From: Acuticoccus sp963704595
Lineage (GTDB): Bacteria > Pseudomonadota > Alphaproteobacteria > Rhizobiales > Amorphaceae
DNA length: 64,000 bases
Assembly (NCBI GenBank): GCA_963704595.1
Contig: OY969922.1
Coordinates: 3,844,001 to 3,908,000, forward strand
Reading direction: 5' to 3'
Both the position numbers and the translations under genes were made by a program. Positions within the stretch are counted from its first letter, which is position 1; every line of letters starts with the position of its first letter. A model generated the notes under the pieces. The model worked only from the letters and a program-made list of their open reading frames with translations. It did no database searches and had not been told where the DNA came from. Shown one piece after another: positions 21,859 to 31,940 of this stretch.

Positions 21859-22798
21859 CGCGGATCATCACCTTGACGCGCTTGATGCGGCGAGGGTCGG
21901 CGTCCAGCACCTCGAACTCGACGCCCGGAAGCTCAGCGGACGCGACGAGCTCGCCGCGCACGGGAACACGCCCGAGGATCGCGAAGACGAGACCGCCCAG
22001 CGTGTCCACCTCGTCGCGGAAATCTGTCTCGGGGAATGCAACGCCGGCCTCCTCCTCAAAGTCTTCCACGGCGACGCGCGCATCGGCGAACCAGGCACCG
22101 TCCTCGCCCTTTTCCATCGTGGGCTCGTCCGGCCAGTCGTACTCGTCTTCGATGTCGCCGACCACCGTCTCGATCAGGTCCTCGAGGGTGACGAGGCCGT
22201 CGGTGCCGCCATACTCGTCCACCACCAGCGCCATCTGGGTGCGGTTGGCCTGCATCCGGACCATGAGGTCCATCGCCGGCATCGAGGGCGGGACGAACAG
22301 CACCTGGCGGATGATGTCGAGCTGGCTGAGCGGGCGGGCAAGGTCCACCGCGCCGAGCCTGAGCCCGTCCTCCATCGCCGCCTCTTCGGCGATCTTGATC
22401 ATCACGTCCTTGGCGTGGACGAAGCCGACCGGATCGTCGAGCGTCTCGCCGAAGACGGGCAGGCGCGAATGGCCGGCCTCCCGGAAGCGGCGCATCAGGT
22501 CGGCGACCGAGATGTTCTCGGGCACGGCGTCGATGTCGGCGCGCGGGATCATCACGTCGAGAATGCGCACGTCGCGCAGAGCGAGGATGTTTTGCAGAAG
22601 CCGGCGCTCTTCGGCGGAGAAGACGGCGTCTTCGCTCGTTTCGTCCGCCAGAGCCTGGGCCAGGTTCTCGCGCAGGCCTTCGTTGTTGCGAAGGCCGAAG
22701 ACGGTCAGGACACGGTCGAACCAGCCCTCGTCGTCGGGTTTGTTTGCGGCGGCCGAGCCATTGTGCAGGGCCGCGCGGGGACTATCACTGTCAGCCAT
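21809..22798 (-). CDS. CBS-domain hemolysin-like / CorC family protein
   Basis: A 329-residue cytosolic protein with paired CBS domains (DVMIPRADIDAVPE, then VVDEYGGTDGLVTLEDLIE) and a C-terminal CorC_HlyC domain (VDTLGGLVFAILGRVPVRGE). Relatives are named TlyC, CorC or YbeX; they are linked to magnesium/cobalt homeostasis, and the ybeZ-ybeY-ybeX-lnt order is widespread and connected with ribosome maturation. The acidic N-terminus is typical. It has no membrane domain, so it is not a transporter itself. The hemolysin name is historical. Confidence 0.9.
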   Translation of the reverse strand: MADSDSPRAALHNGSAAANKPDDEGWFDRVLTVFGLRNNEGLRENLAQALADETSEDAVFSAEERRLLQNILALRDVRILDVMIPRADIDAVPENISVADLMRRFREAGHSRLPVFGETLDDPVGFVHAKDVMIKIAEEAAMEDGLRLGAVDLARPLSQLDIIRQVLFVPPSMPAMDLMVRMQANRTQMALVVDEYGGTDGLVTLEDLIETVVGDIEDEYDWPDEPTMEKGEDGAWFADARVAVEDFEEEAGVAFPETDFRDEVDTLGGLVFAILGRVPVRGELVASAELPGVEFEVLDADPRRIKRVKVMIRDGGEAGGNTTDDQRET

Positions 22799-22823
22799 TG
22801 TTCCCTCGGCGCAACGCGCCGTC

Positions 22824-23359
22824 TCAACTCCCGTGATAAGGGTCGGAGATTCCGAGCCCGCCTAAAAGACTGATCTCGATCGCTTCCATCGTGGCGCGCT
22901 CGTCCTCGGTCTCGTGGTCGAAACCGAGGAGGTGGAGCACGCCGTGCAGCACCAGATGGGTCGTGTGGTGCGCGAGGGGAATGCCCCGCTCTGCTGCTTC
23001 TTGCGCCATTACACCATGGGCGACCGCAATGCCGCCGATAAAGGCGCGATCCTGCTCGTCAAAATCGTCTGTTGACGGAAAGGCGAGGACGTTGGTGGGC
23101 TGCGGCTTGTCGCGGAACTTGCCGTTGAGCTCCGCCAGCGCGTCGTTCCCGGTGAAGATGATATCGCAATTGACGAGGCCGGAGCGCGCATAGGGCGACG
23201 CGGCGAGCATGGTGAGCACCATGTCCGCTATGGCGGCGGGGTCCACCGGCTGCCAGTTGGATTCCTCGATTCTGACGGATGCGCAAAAACTGTCCGGTCC
23301 GACGAGAATATCATCCTCGTCAGGCAGGAGGTCGTGCGGCAGAACCTTGTCCGCCAGAG

Positions 23360-23363
<4 letters not shown>
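22824..23363 (-). CDS. ybeY: Endoribonuclease YbeY, rRNA maturation factor
   Basis: YbeY is a metal-dependent RNase needed for 16S rRNA 3'-end maturation and 70S quality control. The zinc-binding HGVLHLLGFDHE motif is intact near the C-terminus, preceded by TNVLAFPSTD. The length of 179 residues is normal for Alphaproteobacteria, which have an N-terminal extension. ATG overlaps the phoH stop (ATGA), so the two are translationally coupled. Confidence 0.94.
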
Positions 23364-24357
<994 letters not shown>

Positions 24358-24361
<4 letters not shown>

Positions 24362-25680
24362 GCGGCTACTCTCCGTCCCGCAGGTTCTCCAAACAGACTG
24401 TTGCCTTCCGCGGCGTGAACCGCAACCTCCACGATGTCGCCGACCGCTCCGGCGGCCTGCGGGATGTGGACAGGCTGGAGATAGGGCGAGCGGCCGACCC
24501 ACTGGCCGGCGTTCCGCCCGGGCTTCTCGATCAGCACCGGCATCGTCCGCCCGACGCAGGAGCGGTTGAACGCCTTCTGCTGGGTGGTGAGCAGCGCCTG
24601 GAGCCGCTGCAGCCGCTCCGACATCACCGCCTCGGGCACCTGGTCGGTCCGCGTCGCGGCGGGCGTGCCGGGCCGCGGCGAGTATTTGAACGAATAGGCG
24701 CTGGCGTAGCCGATGTCTTCGACGAGGGCCATCGTCGCCTCGAAGTCGGCGTCGGTCTCGCCGGGGAAGCCGACGATGAAGTCGCCGGACAGCGCGATGT
24801 CGGGCCGCGCCTTGCGGATACGCTCGATCAGGGCGCGGTACTGGTCGGCGGTGTGCTTGCGGTTCATCGCCTTCAGCACGCGGTCGGACCCGGCCTGCAC
24901 CGGAAGGTGGAGGTAGGGCATGAGCTTGGCCTCGTCGCGGTGGGCGGCGATCAGGTCTTCGCTCATGTCGTTGGGGTGGCTGGTCGTGAAGCGCAGCCGC
25001 GCCAGCCCGTCGATCCCGGCAAGGCGCGCCACCAGCGAGGCGAGGGTTGCCCGCCCTCCCCCGTCCGCGCCGTTGTAGGCGTTGACGTTCTGGCCGAGCA
25101 GCGTGATCTCGCGCACGCCTGCCTCCGCCAGCTGGCGCGCCTCGGCGACGATGTCGGCCACCGGGCGCGAGACTTCCGCGCCGCGGGTGTAGGGGACGAC
25201 GCAGAAGGCGCAGAACTTGTCGCAGCCTTCCTGCACGGTGAGGAACGCCGTCACGCCGCGGGCGGTGACGGCGCGCTTCTGCGGCGCGGCGAGGGACTGG
25301 AACTTGTCGTCCGAGAGATCGGTCTCGACCGGGCTCTCGCCCTTCTCGGCCGCCGCGATCAGCGCCGGCAGGCGGTGGTAGGCCTGCGGGCCGACAACGA
25401 AGTCGACGCGCGGCTGGCGGCGGATGATCTCCTCGCCCTCCGCCTGCGCGACGCAGCCGGCAACGCCGATGAGGCCGCCCTCGCCCTTCAACCGGCCAAG
25501 CTCGGAATAGACCTTCTCGGCCGCCTTCTCGCGGATGTGGCAGGTGTTGAGGAGGATGAGGTCAGCGCCGTCGGCCGTGTCCGTCATCTCGTAGCCCGAG
25601 GCGGTCAGCTGGTCGGCCATCCGCGTCGCGTCGTAGACGTTCATCTGGCAGCCGTAGCTCTTGATGAAGGCGCGTTTCAT
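24358..25680 (-). CDS. miaB: tRNA-2-methylthio-N6-dimethylallyladenosine synthase MiaB
   Basis: MiaB is a radical-SAM methylthiotransferase that makes ms2i6A37 in tRNAs reading UNN codons. Its 440 residues show the N-terminal cluster ligands (KSYGCQMNVYDATRM, LNTCHIREKA, VAGCVAQAE), the radical-SAM motif GCDKFCAFCVVPYTRG and a C-terminal TRAM domain. ATG at 25680 overlaps the stop of plsC (ATGA). It sits in a chain of overlapping genes, so expression should be operonic. Confidence 0.95.
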
Positions 25681-26498
25681 GCTTTCTCGCGTTTCTTCGG
25701 CTCGCGGATCAGGCGCCCTGCCGTCGCCTCGCCGACCATGCGGCGGACGGCGTCCTCGGCGGCCCGTGTGGTGCGCTTGCGGTCCGTGCCCTCGGTGAAG
25801 GGCATCGGATCGCCGAACACCACGTCCACGTCGATGTCCCCATACTTCAGCACCCACCACAGGTGGGCGGGCATGTCCATATCGCCGTACCACGCAATGC
25901 GCGGTTTATGGAACCTGCCGACGGGGACGCCGTGAAGTTCGGTGTAGTTGAGCGCGACCGGCTGGATCATCGCACCGCCGTGCCCCGCCGCCTGCGCGGC
26001 CTTCGCCGCGGCGCCCACCAGCGCAGGACGGAACGGCAGGACGTGGATGCCGTTCGACGACGTCCCCTCCCCGAACAGCACCAGCACGTCCCCCTCCGCG
26101 AGCCGGTCGGCGATCTGGGTCGCGACCTCGCCCGTCTTCGAGCGCCGCTCACGCTCGACGAAGACCGAGCGCTGGAGCTTCGCAAACCAGCCGAAGATCG
26201 GCCACGTCGCGACCTCGGCCTTGGAGATGAACGAGAGTTCCATCACCGAGCCCAGCACCATGATGTCGAGCCAGGAGACGTGGTTGGAGATGAGGAGGAG
26301 CGGCCGCTCCTTCGCCGCCGCGCCGTGGACGTGGACGCGGATGCCCATCAGCCAGGTCGCGGCGCGGTGCCACCACAGCGGCAGCCGCCGCTGCACGCCG
26401 CTCAGGCGAAACAGCATCGCAAGAAGCTGCAGCGGAATGAGGACGAGCGACAGGAACAGGATGCCTGCGATGGCGAAGATGGCGCGGATCGTACTCAT
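25677..26498 (-). CDS. plsC: 1-acyl-sn-glycerol-3-phosphate acyltransferase
   Basis: It transfers an acyl chain to lysophosphatidate, giving phosphatidate for membrane lipids. The 273-residue protein has an N-terminal membrane helix (residues 6-30), the catalytic HX4D motif in SNHVSWLDIMVLG and the substrate motif LFGEGTSSNG. Family members of this lnt-miaB operon position are usually called PlsC. A relative acting on ornithine lipids (OlsA) has the same motifs and cannot be fully excluded, but conserved operon position favours PlsC. Confidence 0.9.
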   Translation of the reverse strand: MSTIRAIFAIAGILFLSLVLIPLQLLAMLFRLSGVQRRLPLWWHRAATWLMGIRVHVHGAAAKERPLLLISNHVSWLDIMVLGSVMELSFISKAEVATWPIFGWFAKLQRSVFVERERRSKTGEVATQIADRLAEGDVLVLFGEGTSSNGIHVLPFRPALVGAAAKAAQAAGHGGAMIQPVALNYTELHGVPVGRFHKPRIAWYGDMDMPAHLWWVLKYGDIDVDVVFGDPMPFTEGTDRKRTTRAAEDAVRRMVGEATAGRLIREPKKREKA

Positions 26499-26505
26499 GA
26501 AGCGG

Positions 26506-27063
26506 TCAGCGCAGTTCCAGCGCGGGCTGCTTCAGCGTGAGGCGCATGGTGAGAGCCTTGTGCCGCGGCTGGTTCTCGCCGGCCGCATAGTACGCCTTGC
26601 GTTCGCCGACGGGCTCGAACCCGGCGCGGCGGTAGACGGCAAGCGCAGGCTCGTTCGACGGGTCGACCTCGAGGAAGACGTTGACGACGCGTTCGGCGTA
26701 GAGATGGCGGAGCGCCGTCTCGAGGAGCATGTGGCCGACGCCGGAGCCGCGCTGGCGCGGATGGACCGCCATCGTCAGCACTTCGGCCTCGTCGGCGGCA
26801 CGGCGGATGGTGATGAAACCGATCGGCTTGCGGCTCCCCATCGCGGACCCGCGGCGGGCGACGAAGGTCGTCACGCCCGGCCCGTCGTTGAGGGCGGCCT
26901 GCTCGTCCGCCGACCACGGCGCGAGGAACGACTCGGCGTGGATTTCCTCAAGGGAGTCATAGTCCGAGGGGCGCAGCGCATCGATCGTGCGCGGCGCCGC
27001 GAGCCAGCCGATCATGTCCGTCGTGCCCCTGCCGTGAGGAGCATAGTTGGCCACAACGCTCAC
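26506..27063 (-). CDS. rimI: Ribosomal protein alanine N-acetyltransferase RimI-like
   Basis: A GNAT acetyltransferase with the RimI pattern: the acetyl-CoA loop VHPRQRGSGVGHMLLE, then LEVDPSNEPALAVYRRAGF. RimI acetylates ribosomal protein S18. The position directly after tsaB is conserved. A GTG at 27063 overlaps the tsaB stop (GTGA) and is given as the start; ATG at 27015, preceded by AGGGGC, is a good alternative that gives a more standard length (169 residues). Confidence 0.88.
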   Translation of the reverse strand: MSVVANYAPHGRGTTDMIGWLAAPRTIDALRPSDYDSLEEIHAESFLAPWSADEQAALNDGPGVTTFVARRGSAMGSRKPIGFITIRRAADEAEVLTMAVHPRQRGSGVGHMLLETALRHLYAERVVNVFLEVDPSNEPALAVYRRAGFEPVGERKAYYAAGENQPRHKALTMRLTLKQPALELR

Positions 27064-27695
27064 GCGCGCGCCAGTGCTTTGTGGGCCTGCGGCGCCGCGT
27101 CGACGTCGGCAAGATAGAGGGCGTGTGGTTCGCGCCCCACCGGGTCGCCGGACGCCGCCGCGGCGAGCGTTGGAAGATCAAGGCTTTGAAGGATTGTGCC
27201 CGCGCCGGTGGCCGCGATGGCACTCGCCGGCCCGGCAAGGATGGCCCCGTGTTCAGCCGCAAGGCCGGCGCAAGCCGCCGCCTCCATGCGTGCCTCGAAC
27301 ACCGGCGCCCCACCTTCGGCAAGGTAGAGCGCGGCGAACACCGCACCGTGGCGCGCGTCGATCACCGAGAGCGCGGGAAAGCCCGCCTGCCGCGCAAGCA
27401 CCTCGAGCGTCGAGACGCCGACGGCCGGGATCGAGCGCGCGAAGGCGAGCCCCTTGGCATAGGCGATGCCGACGCGCACGCCGGTGAACGAGCCTGGGCC
27501 GACGGTCACCGCGATGCGCGCAAGATCGCCGGCACCGAGGCCGGCGGCCTCCAGCGCGGCGGCAGCGTGGGCGGCGATCGCTTCGGCGTCGCCCCGCGCA
27601 TCGGCGCTCGACGCGCCGCGCACCACGCCGCCAACGATCACGGCGGCCTGGCAGCGCTCGAGCGCGGTATCGAGCGCGAGAACGGGGCCGGTCAC
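27060..27695 (-). CDS. tsaB: tRNA t6A biosynthesis protein TsaB
   Basis: TsaB is the dimerising partner of TsaD in threonylcarbamoylation of A37 in ANN-decoding tRNAs. The 211 residues begin PVLALDTALERCQAAV (actin-like ATPase fold) and hold the signature VGPGSFTGVRVGIAYAKGLA; the C-terminal half is alanine-rich and variable, as usual. The GTG start overlaps the upstream nfu stop (GTGA). TsaD, TsaC and TsaE are not in the window. Confidence 0.93.
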   Translation of the reverse strand: MTGPVLALDTALERCQAAVIVGGVVRGASSADARGDAEAIAAHAAAALEAAGLGAGDLARIAVTVGPGSFTGVRVGIAYAKGLAFARSIPAVGVSTLEVLARQAGFPALSVIDARHGAVFAALYLAEGGAPVFEARMEAAACAGLAAEHGAILAGPASAIAATGAGTILQSLDLPTLAAAASGDPVGREPHALYLADVDAAPQAHKALARA

Positions 27696-28255
27696 GCGAC
27701 GGGACGGACTTCCTGCACCTCTGGCACGAAATGCCGCAGGAGGTTCTGGATGCCCATCTGCAGCGTCATCGTGGAGGACGGGCAGCCGGCGCAGGCGCCG
27801 CGCATGGAAAGGTGCACCACGCCATCACGGTAGGAGCGGAAGATGATGTCGCCGCCGTCGCTCGCGACCGCGGGGCGGACCCGCTCGTCGAGAATTTCCT
27901 TGATCATCGCGACGGTGGCGGCGTCTTCCTCGGCGAATTCCTCGCCGTCGGCCTCGACCGGGGCGGCGGACGGGTCGTCCACCACGGCATCACCGGAGAG
28001 ATAATGCTCCATGATCGCGCCGAGGACGGCAGGCTTCATGTGCTCCCACGGCGTGCCGTCCTTGGAGACGGACACGAAATCGTAGCCGAGGAACACACCG
28101 GTGACGCCGTCGACCGCGAACAGCCGCCTTGCGAGAGGAGACGCGCCAGCCTCGTCGACGCTCCGGAAATCGAGCACGCCCGATTCCATGACCGTCTGAC
28201 CGGGCAGGAACTTCAGCGTCTCCGGATTGGGCGTCGCTTCGGTCTGAATGAACAT
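27692..28255 (-). CDS. NFU-type iron-sulfur cluster scaffold/carrier protein
   Basis: A 187-residue protein with an N-terminal Nfu_N domain (MFIQTEATPNPETLKFLPG) and a C-terminal NifU-like domain whose GACAGCPSSTMTL carries the CxxC cluster ligands. It delivers Fe-S clusters to client enzymes; MiaB in the same operon is a plausible client. ATG at 28255 is chosen because the family starts exactly at MFIQTE; an upstream in-frame start would add a non-conserved segment. It is the first gene of the leftward run ending in metK/trmB. Confidence 0.93.
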   Translation of the reverse strand: MFIQTEATPNPETLKFLPGQTVMESGVLDFRSVDEAGASPLARRLFAVDGVTGVFLGYDFVSVSKDGTPWEHMKPAVLGAIMEHYLSGDAVVDDPSAAPVEADGEEFAEEDAATVAMIKEILDERVRPAVASDGGDIIFRSYRDGVVHLSMRGACAGCPSSTMTLQMGIQNLLRHFVPEVQEVRPVA

Positions 28256-28390
28256 CAATGTCTCCCAAGACGTTTCCAGCCATGCAGGTGGCATGACCTG
28301 CTGGAGATAAGAAGTGGCCGCGCCCGTTCAACATTACGGGTCGCGCTGCGGCCCGTTTGTTGCAATTACTCCCTGCGAACGGAGGGACCG

Positions 28391-28759
28391 ATGGCAAACC
28401 CGGCACCAGGCTTCGCGGCACATCCCGACCATACCATCATCCTCGACGACGGACCCGCCGTCGTGACCGTGGTGCTGGACGGAACGATGATTGCGGCAAC
28501 CACCCACGCCATAATCCTGCGCGAGGACGGCTACCCGCCACGCGCCTATATTCCGCGCGGCGAAGTGATTGGCAACCTCCAGCTCAGCGATCGCACCACC
28601 CACTGCCCCTTCAAGGGTGATGCGAGCTACTACGACCTCACGATTGCAGATTTGCAGATTCCGAACGCAGCGTGGAGTTATCTCGCCCCGTTCGATGAGA
28701 TGGCCGCCATCGAGGGCCATGTCGCATTCGATGACAGGTTCGAGGTGTCCGTAGGCTGA
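28391..28759 (+). CDS. DUF427 domain protein
   Basis: A 123-residue protein of the DUF427 family, recognised by THAIILREDGYPPRAYIPR, then CPFKGDASYYDL and AWSYLAPFDEMAAIEGHVAF. The domain is a small beta fold of unknown function, frequent in Actinobacteria and Alphaproteobacteria. The ATG follows a good ribosome-binding site (GGAGGGACCG). It lies divergent from the nfu gene and converges on the sulfotransferase gene, alone in its orientation. No function is assigned. Confidence 0.88.
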   Translation: MANPAPGFAAHPDHTIILDDGPAVVTVVLDGTMIAATTHAIILREDGYPPRAYIPRGEVIGNLQLSDRTTHCPFKGDASYYDLTIADLQIPNAAWSYLAPFDEMAAIEGHVAFDDRFEVSVG

Positions 28760-28774
28760 ACGCGTTGCGGCGCG

Positions 28775-29533
28775 TCAGACCTCGTAGCCGAAGGCGCGCA
28801 TCTCGTCGCCGAGGATCTCGTTGAGGCGGTCGATGGTCTCCGGCAGGAGCTTGCGCTTGTGGTCGCCCGGCGCAACCTGGCGCTTGTGCGCGGCCTCGTC
28901 CTCTGCCGACACGCTGAAGTCGAGCTTGCCGGCGAGGCGCTCCATCAGCGCGTCGGTGCGCGGCTGGCCGACGAAATCGCACAGCCGGTCGAGCCAGTCG
29001 TCGGTGTAGTCGACCATTTCCTCGTAGGTAACCATCAGTGCGTCGTCGTGGACGCCGAGAATCGCCCGCAGCACCGCCATCCTGCCTACATAGTGGCGCG
29101 CGTCCGCCAGCACGAACTCGTCGATGGTCATGCTGGCGAGCCGCTCCTGCCGGGCCATGAAAAGCCGCAGCTTTTCCGGGTCCTTCGGCGGCACGTGGCT
29201 GACGAGATAGGAGTAGTACGCCGAGACCATGCAGTCGCGCGGGTCGCGCACCTGGACGACGAGCTTCAGCCCGAACAGGCGCGGCATGTCCTTGACGTAA
29301 GGGCCGCGTGCGACGCCGTAGTAGACGCCCTCGTCCTCCATCTCGGCCTGATAGGCGATGTAGAGCTTGCCCTCCGGCAGCGGCGAGGACGGCACGCGCC
29401 GCTCGATCAGGTCGAACCGGTAGCCCTTCTCGGCCGCAATCTGGCCGAGGATCTCCGACGCGATGGTGCTCCCCGCCTTGTGCATCGAAACGGCAATGAG
29501 GCTCTTCAGGCCGCCCGCGTCGTCCTCCGGCAT
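28775..29533 (-). CDS. Sulfotransferase family protein
   Basis: A 252-residue predicted PAPS-dependent sulfotransferase. The 5'-phosphosulfate loop is seen as VSMHKAGSTIASEIL near the N-terminus and the 3'-phosphate site as VVQVRDPRDCMVSAYYSY near residue 110. The C-terminal KRKLLPETIDRLNEILGDEM resembles the helix closing the fold. There is no signal peptide, so it should work in the cytosol. The ATG has GGAGGCG at good spacing and lies 11 bases after parC. The acceptor is unknown; a glycan, lipid or carotenoid would all be plausible. It is not part of the usual alphaproteobacterial recO-parC neighbourhood. Confidence 0.82.
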   Translation of the reverse strand: MPEDDAGGLKSLIAVSMHKAGSTIASEILGQIAAEKGYRFDLIERRVPSSPLPEGKLYIAYQAEMEDEGVYYGVARGPYVKDMPRLFGLKLVVQVRDPRDCMVSAYYSYLVSHVPPKDPEKLRLFMARQERLASMTIDEFVLADARHYVGRMAVLRAILGVHDDALMVTYEEMVDYTDDWLDRLCDFVGQPRTDALMERLAGKLDFSVSAEDEAAHKRQVAPGDHKRKLLPETIDRLNEILGDEMRAFGYEV

Positions 29534-29544
29534 GATCGCCTCCG

Positions 29545-31794
29545 TCACGGCTTGAAGCTGTTGGACTTGGGGAAGCCCTGCGGCGCCATCCGCCCGGCAG
29601 AGGCGCGCTCTCCGCGATACTCGGCGAGCTGGTCGAGCGTGCGCACATGCCGCCGGCCGCCGCCGTCGAACCACACGAGGCCTTCCGACGCATCGAACGT
29701 CACGATGTCGGACAGGCCGCCATCCTTGAAGCGCTGGAGGCGGACGCCGCGGCCCTTCGAGAGCGTCGGCACCTGCTCGATCGGGAAGAGGAGGAGCTTG
29801 CGGTTCTCGCCCACCGCCGCGACGTAGTCGCCGGTCGCCGGGACGGCACGGAACGCGGCGTCGCCCTCGGCGGGCGACATCACCTGCCGGCCGCGCTTGG
29901 TGGTGGCGACCAGATCGTCCGCCACCGCGATGAAGCCCCGCCCGAGCTTCGTCGCGAACAGCCACTGGGTGCCCGCCGCGAACAGGAACATCGCCGCGAT
30001 CTCGACCTCTGCGCCGAGTTCGAGCAGGAGGCGCAGCGGCTCGCCGTGACCGCGGCCACCGGGGAGCCTGTCGCAGCCCATCGTGTAGATCCGCCCGTCC
30101 GTGGTGAGGACGAGAAGCTTGTCGGTCGTCTCGGCGTGGAGCCATTCGCGCAGGGTGTCGTCCTGCCGGAAGGTCAGGCCGTCGAGTTCCTTGACGTGGC
30201 CCTTCAGCGCCCTGATCCAGCCCTTCGTGGAGAGGACGATCGTCACCGGCTCGCGCTCGATCATCGCCTCGGCAACCATGTCGGGCAGGTTCGTCGGCGC
30301 CGTCTCGAAGGTGGTGCGGCGCGCGCCCAGCGTGGTGTCCTTGCCGAATTTCGCCTTCACCTCGCGGATCGAAGCGGACACCCGCGCCCACTGCTTCTCC
30401 TCGCTGGCGAGAAGCTCTTCCAGCTCGGCGCGCTCGGCGGTGAGGCGGTCGTGCTCGCGCCGGATTTCCATCTCCTCGAGGCGCCGGAGGGAGCGCAGGC
30501 GCATGTTGAGGATGGCTTCGGCCTGCACGTCGGTCAGCGTGAACTCGGCGATGAGTTCGGCCTTGGCGTCGTCCGCGTTGCGGATGATCGCGATCACCTT
30601 GTCGAGGTCGAGATAGACGATGAGGAAGCCGTCGAGCACCTCGAGCCGGTGGACGACCTTCTGGAGCCGGTGGTCGGCCCGGCGGACCGCCACCTCCTTC
30701 ATGTGGTCGAGCCAGGCGCGGATCACCTCGACGAGGCCGACGACGCGCGGCACCTGCCCGCCCATCAGGACGTTCATGTTGAGCGAGATGCGGGTTTCGA
30801 GCTCGGTGAGGCGGAACAGGCTCTCCATCAGGAGCGCGGCGTCGACCGTGCGCGAGCGCGGCTCCAGCACGATGCGCATGTCCTCGGCGCTCTCGTCGCG
30901 CACGTCGCCCAGCAGCGGCAGCTTCTTCGCCTCCCACAGCTCGGCGATCCGCTCGATCAGGCGGCTTTTCTGCACCTGATACGGGATCTCGGTGACGACC
31001 ACCTGCCAAGTGCCGCGGCCGAGGTCCTCCACCGACCAGCGCGCGCGGGTGCGGAAGCCGCCGCGCCCGGTCCGGTACGCCTCCGCGATCGAGTCCGGGC
31101 TCTCGATGATGATGCCGCCGGTCGGGAAGTCCGGGCCGGGGATCATCTCCAGGATCTTTCCGAGCCCGGTGTTGGGGTGCTTGATCAGGTGAAGCGCCGC
31201 CTCGGCCACCTCCGCCGCGTTGTGCGGCGGAATGTTGGTCGCCATGCCGACCGCGATGCCGGACGAGCCGTTGGCGAGGAGGTTGGGGAAGCCGCCGGGG
31301 AGGACGATCGGCTCGACCTCGGAGCCGTCGTAGGTCTCGCGGAAGTCGACCGCGTCCTCGTCGAGCCCGTCGAGCAGGAGCTTGGCGACCTCGGTAAGGC
31401 GCGCCTCGGTGTAGCGCATGGCCGCAGCGCCATCGCCGTCGACCGTGCCGAAGTTGCCCTGCCCGTCCACCAGCGGGTAGCGGACCGCAAAATCCTGCGC
31501 GAGGCGGACCAGCGCCTCGTAGACTGCGGTGTCGCCGTGCGGGTGGAACTTACCGATGACGTCGCCGACCACGCGGGCGGACTTCTTGAACGGCTGGCCG
31601 GGGTCGAGCCGCAGCGCGCGCATGGCGAACAGAAGGCGGCGGTGGACCGGCTTCAGCCCGTCGCGCACGTCCGGCAGCGCGCGGTGCATGATGGTGGACA
31701 GCGCGTAGGCGAGATAGCGCTCCTCGAGCGCCTCCTTGAGGTCGATGGCGTCGTCGTCTTCGGGCGGGACGGCAGGGTCGATCGGATCGGCCAT
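29545..31794 (-). CDS. parC: DNA topoisomerase IV subunit A ParC
   Basis: ParC is the DNA-cleaving subunit of topoisomerase IV, which decatenates chromosomes. The 749 residues include the N-terminal PDVRDGLKPVHRRLLFAM, the winged-helix HPHGDTAVYEALVR, and the active-site tyrosine Y128 in AAMRYTEARL. The C-terminal beta-pinwheel follows from about residue 500. Total length and the short C-terminal domain mark ParC rather than GyrA. AGGAG lies before the ATG. parE is not in the window. Confidence 0.95.
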   Translation of the reverse strand: MADPIDPAVPPEDDDAIDLKEALEERYLAYALSTIMHRALPDVRDGLKPVHRRLLFAMRALRLDPGQPFKKSARVVGDVIGKFHPHGDTAVYEALVRLAQDFAVRYPLVDGQGNFGTVDGDGAAAMRYTEARLTEVAKLLLDGLDEDAVDFRETYDGSEVEPIVLPGGFPNLLANGSSGIAVGMATNIPPHNAAEVAEAALHLIKHPNTGLGKILEMIPGPDFPTGGIIIESPDSIAEAYRTGRGGFRTRARWSVEDLGRGTWQVVVTEIPYQVQKSRLIERIAELWEAKKLPLLGDVRDESAEDMRIVLEPRSRTVDAALLMESLFRLTELETRISLNMNVLMGGQVPRVVGLVEVIRAWLDHMKEVAVRRADHRLQKVVHRLEVLDGFLIVYLDLDKVIAIIRNADDAKAELIAEFTLTDVQAEAILNMRLRSLRRLEEMEIRREHDRLTAERAELEELLASEEKQWARVSASIREVKAKFGKDTTLGARRTTFETAPTNLPDMVAEAMIEREPVTIVLSTKGWIRALKGHVKELDGLTFRQDDTLREWLHAETTDKLLVLTTDGRIYTMGCDRLPGGRGHGEPLRLLLELGAEVEIAAMFLFAAGTQWLFATKLGRGFIAVADDLVATTKRGRQVMSPAEGDAAFRAVPATGDYVAAVGENRKLLLFPIEQVPTLSKGRGVRLQRFKDGGLSDIVTFDASEGLVWFDGGGRRHVRTLDQLAEYRGERASAGRMAPQGFPKSNSFKP

Positions 31795-31940
31795 CAGGGC
31801 TCCTGGTGACGGGCGGCGGGCAGCGAGGCTCGTCTTCGCGAGATTGTCCTGTAGCGCAGCGGGACGGCGCGGCAAAGCGCGACCGGTACGCCTGTGGGTA
31901 ACGCGCCCGGCCTCGGATGGCTCCGCGGCGCGCCGCCGCG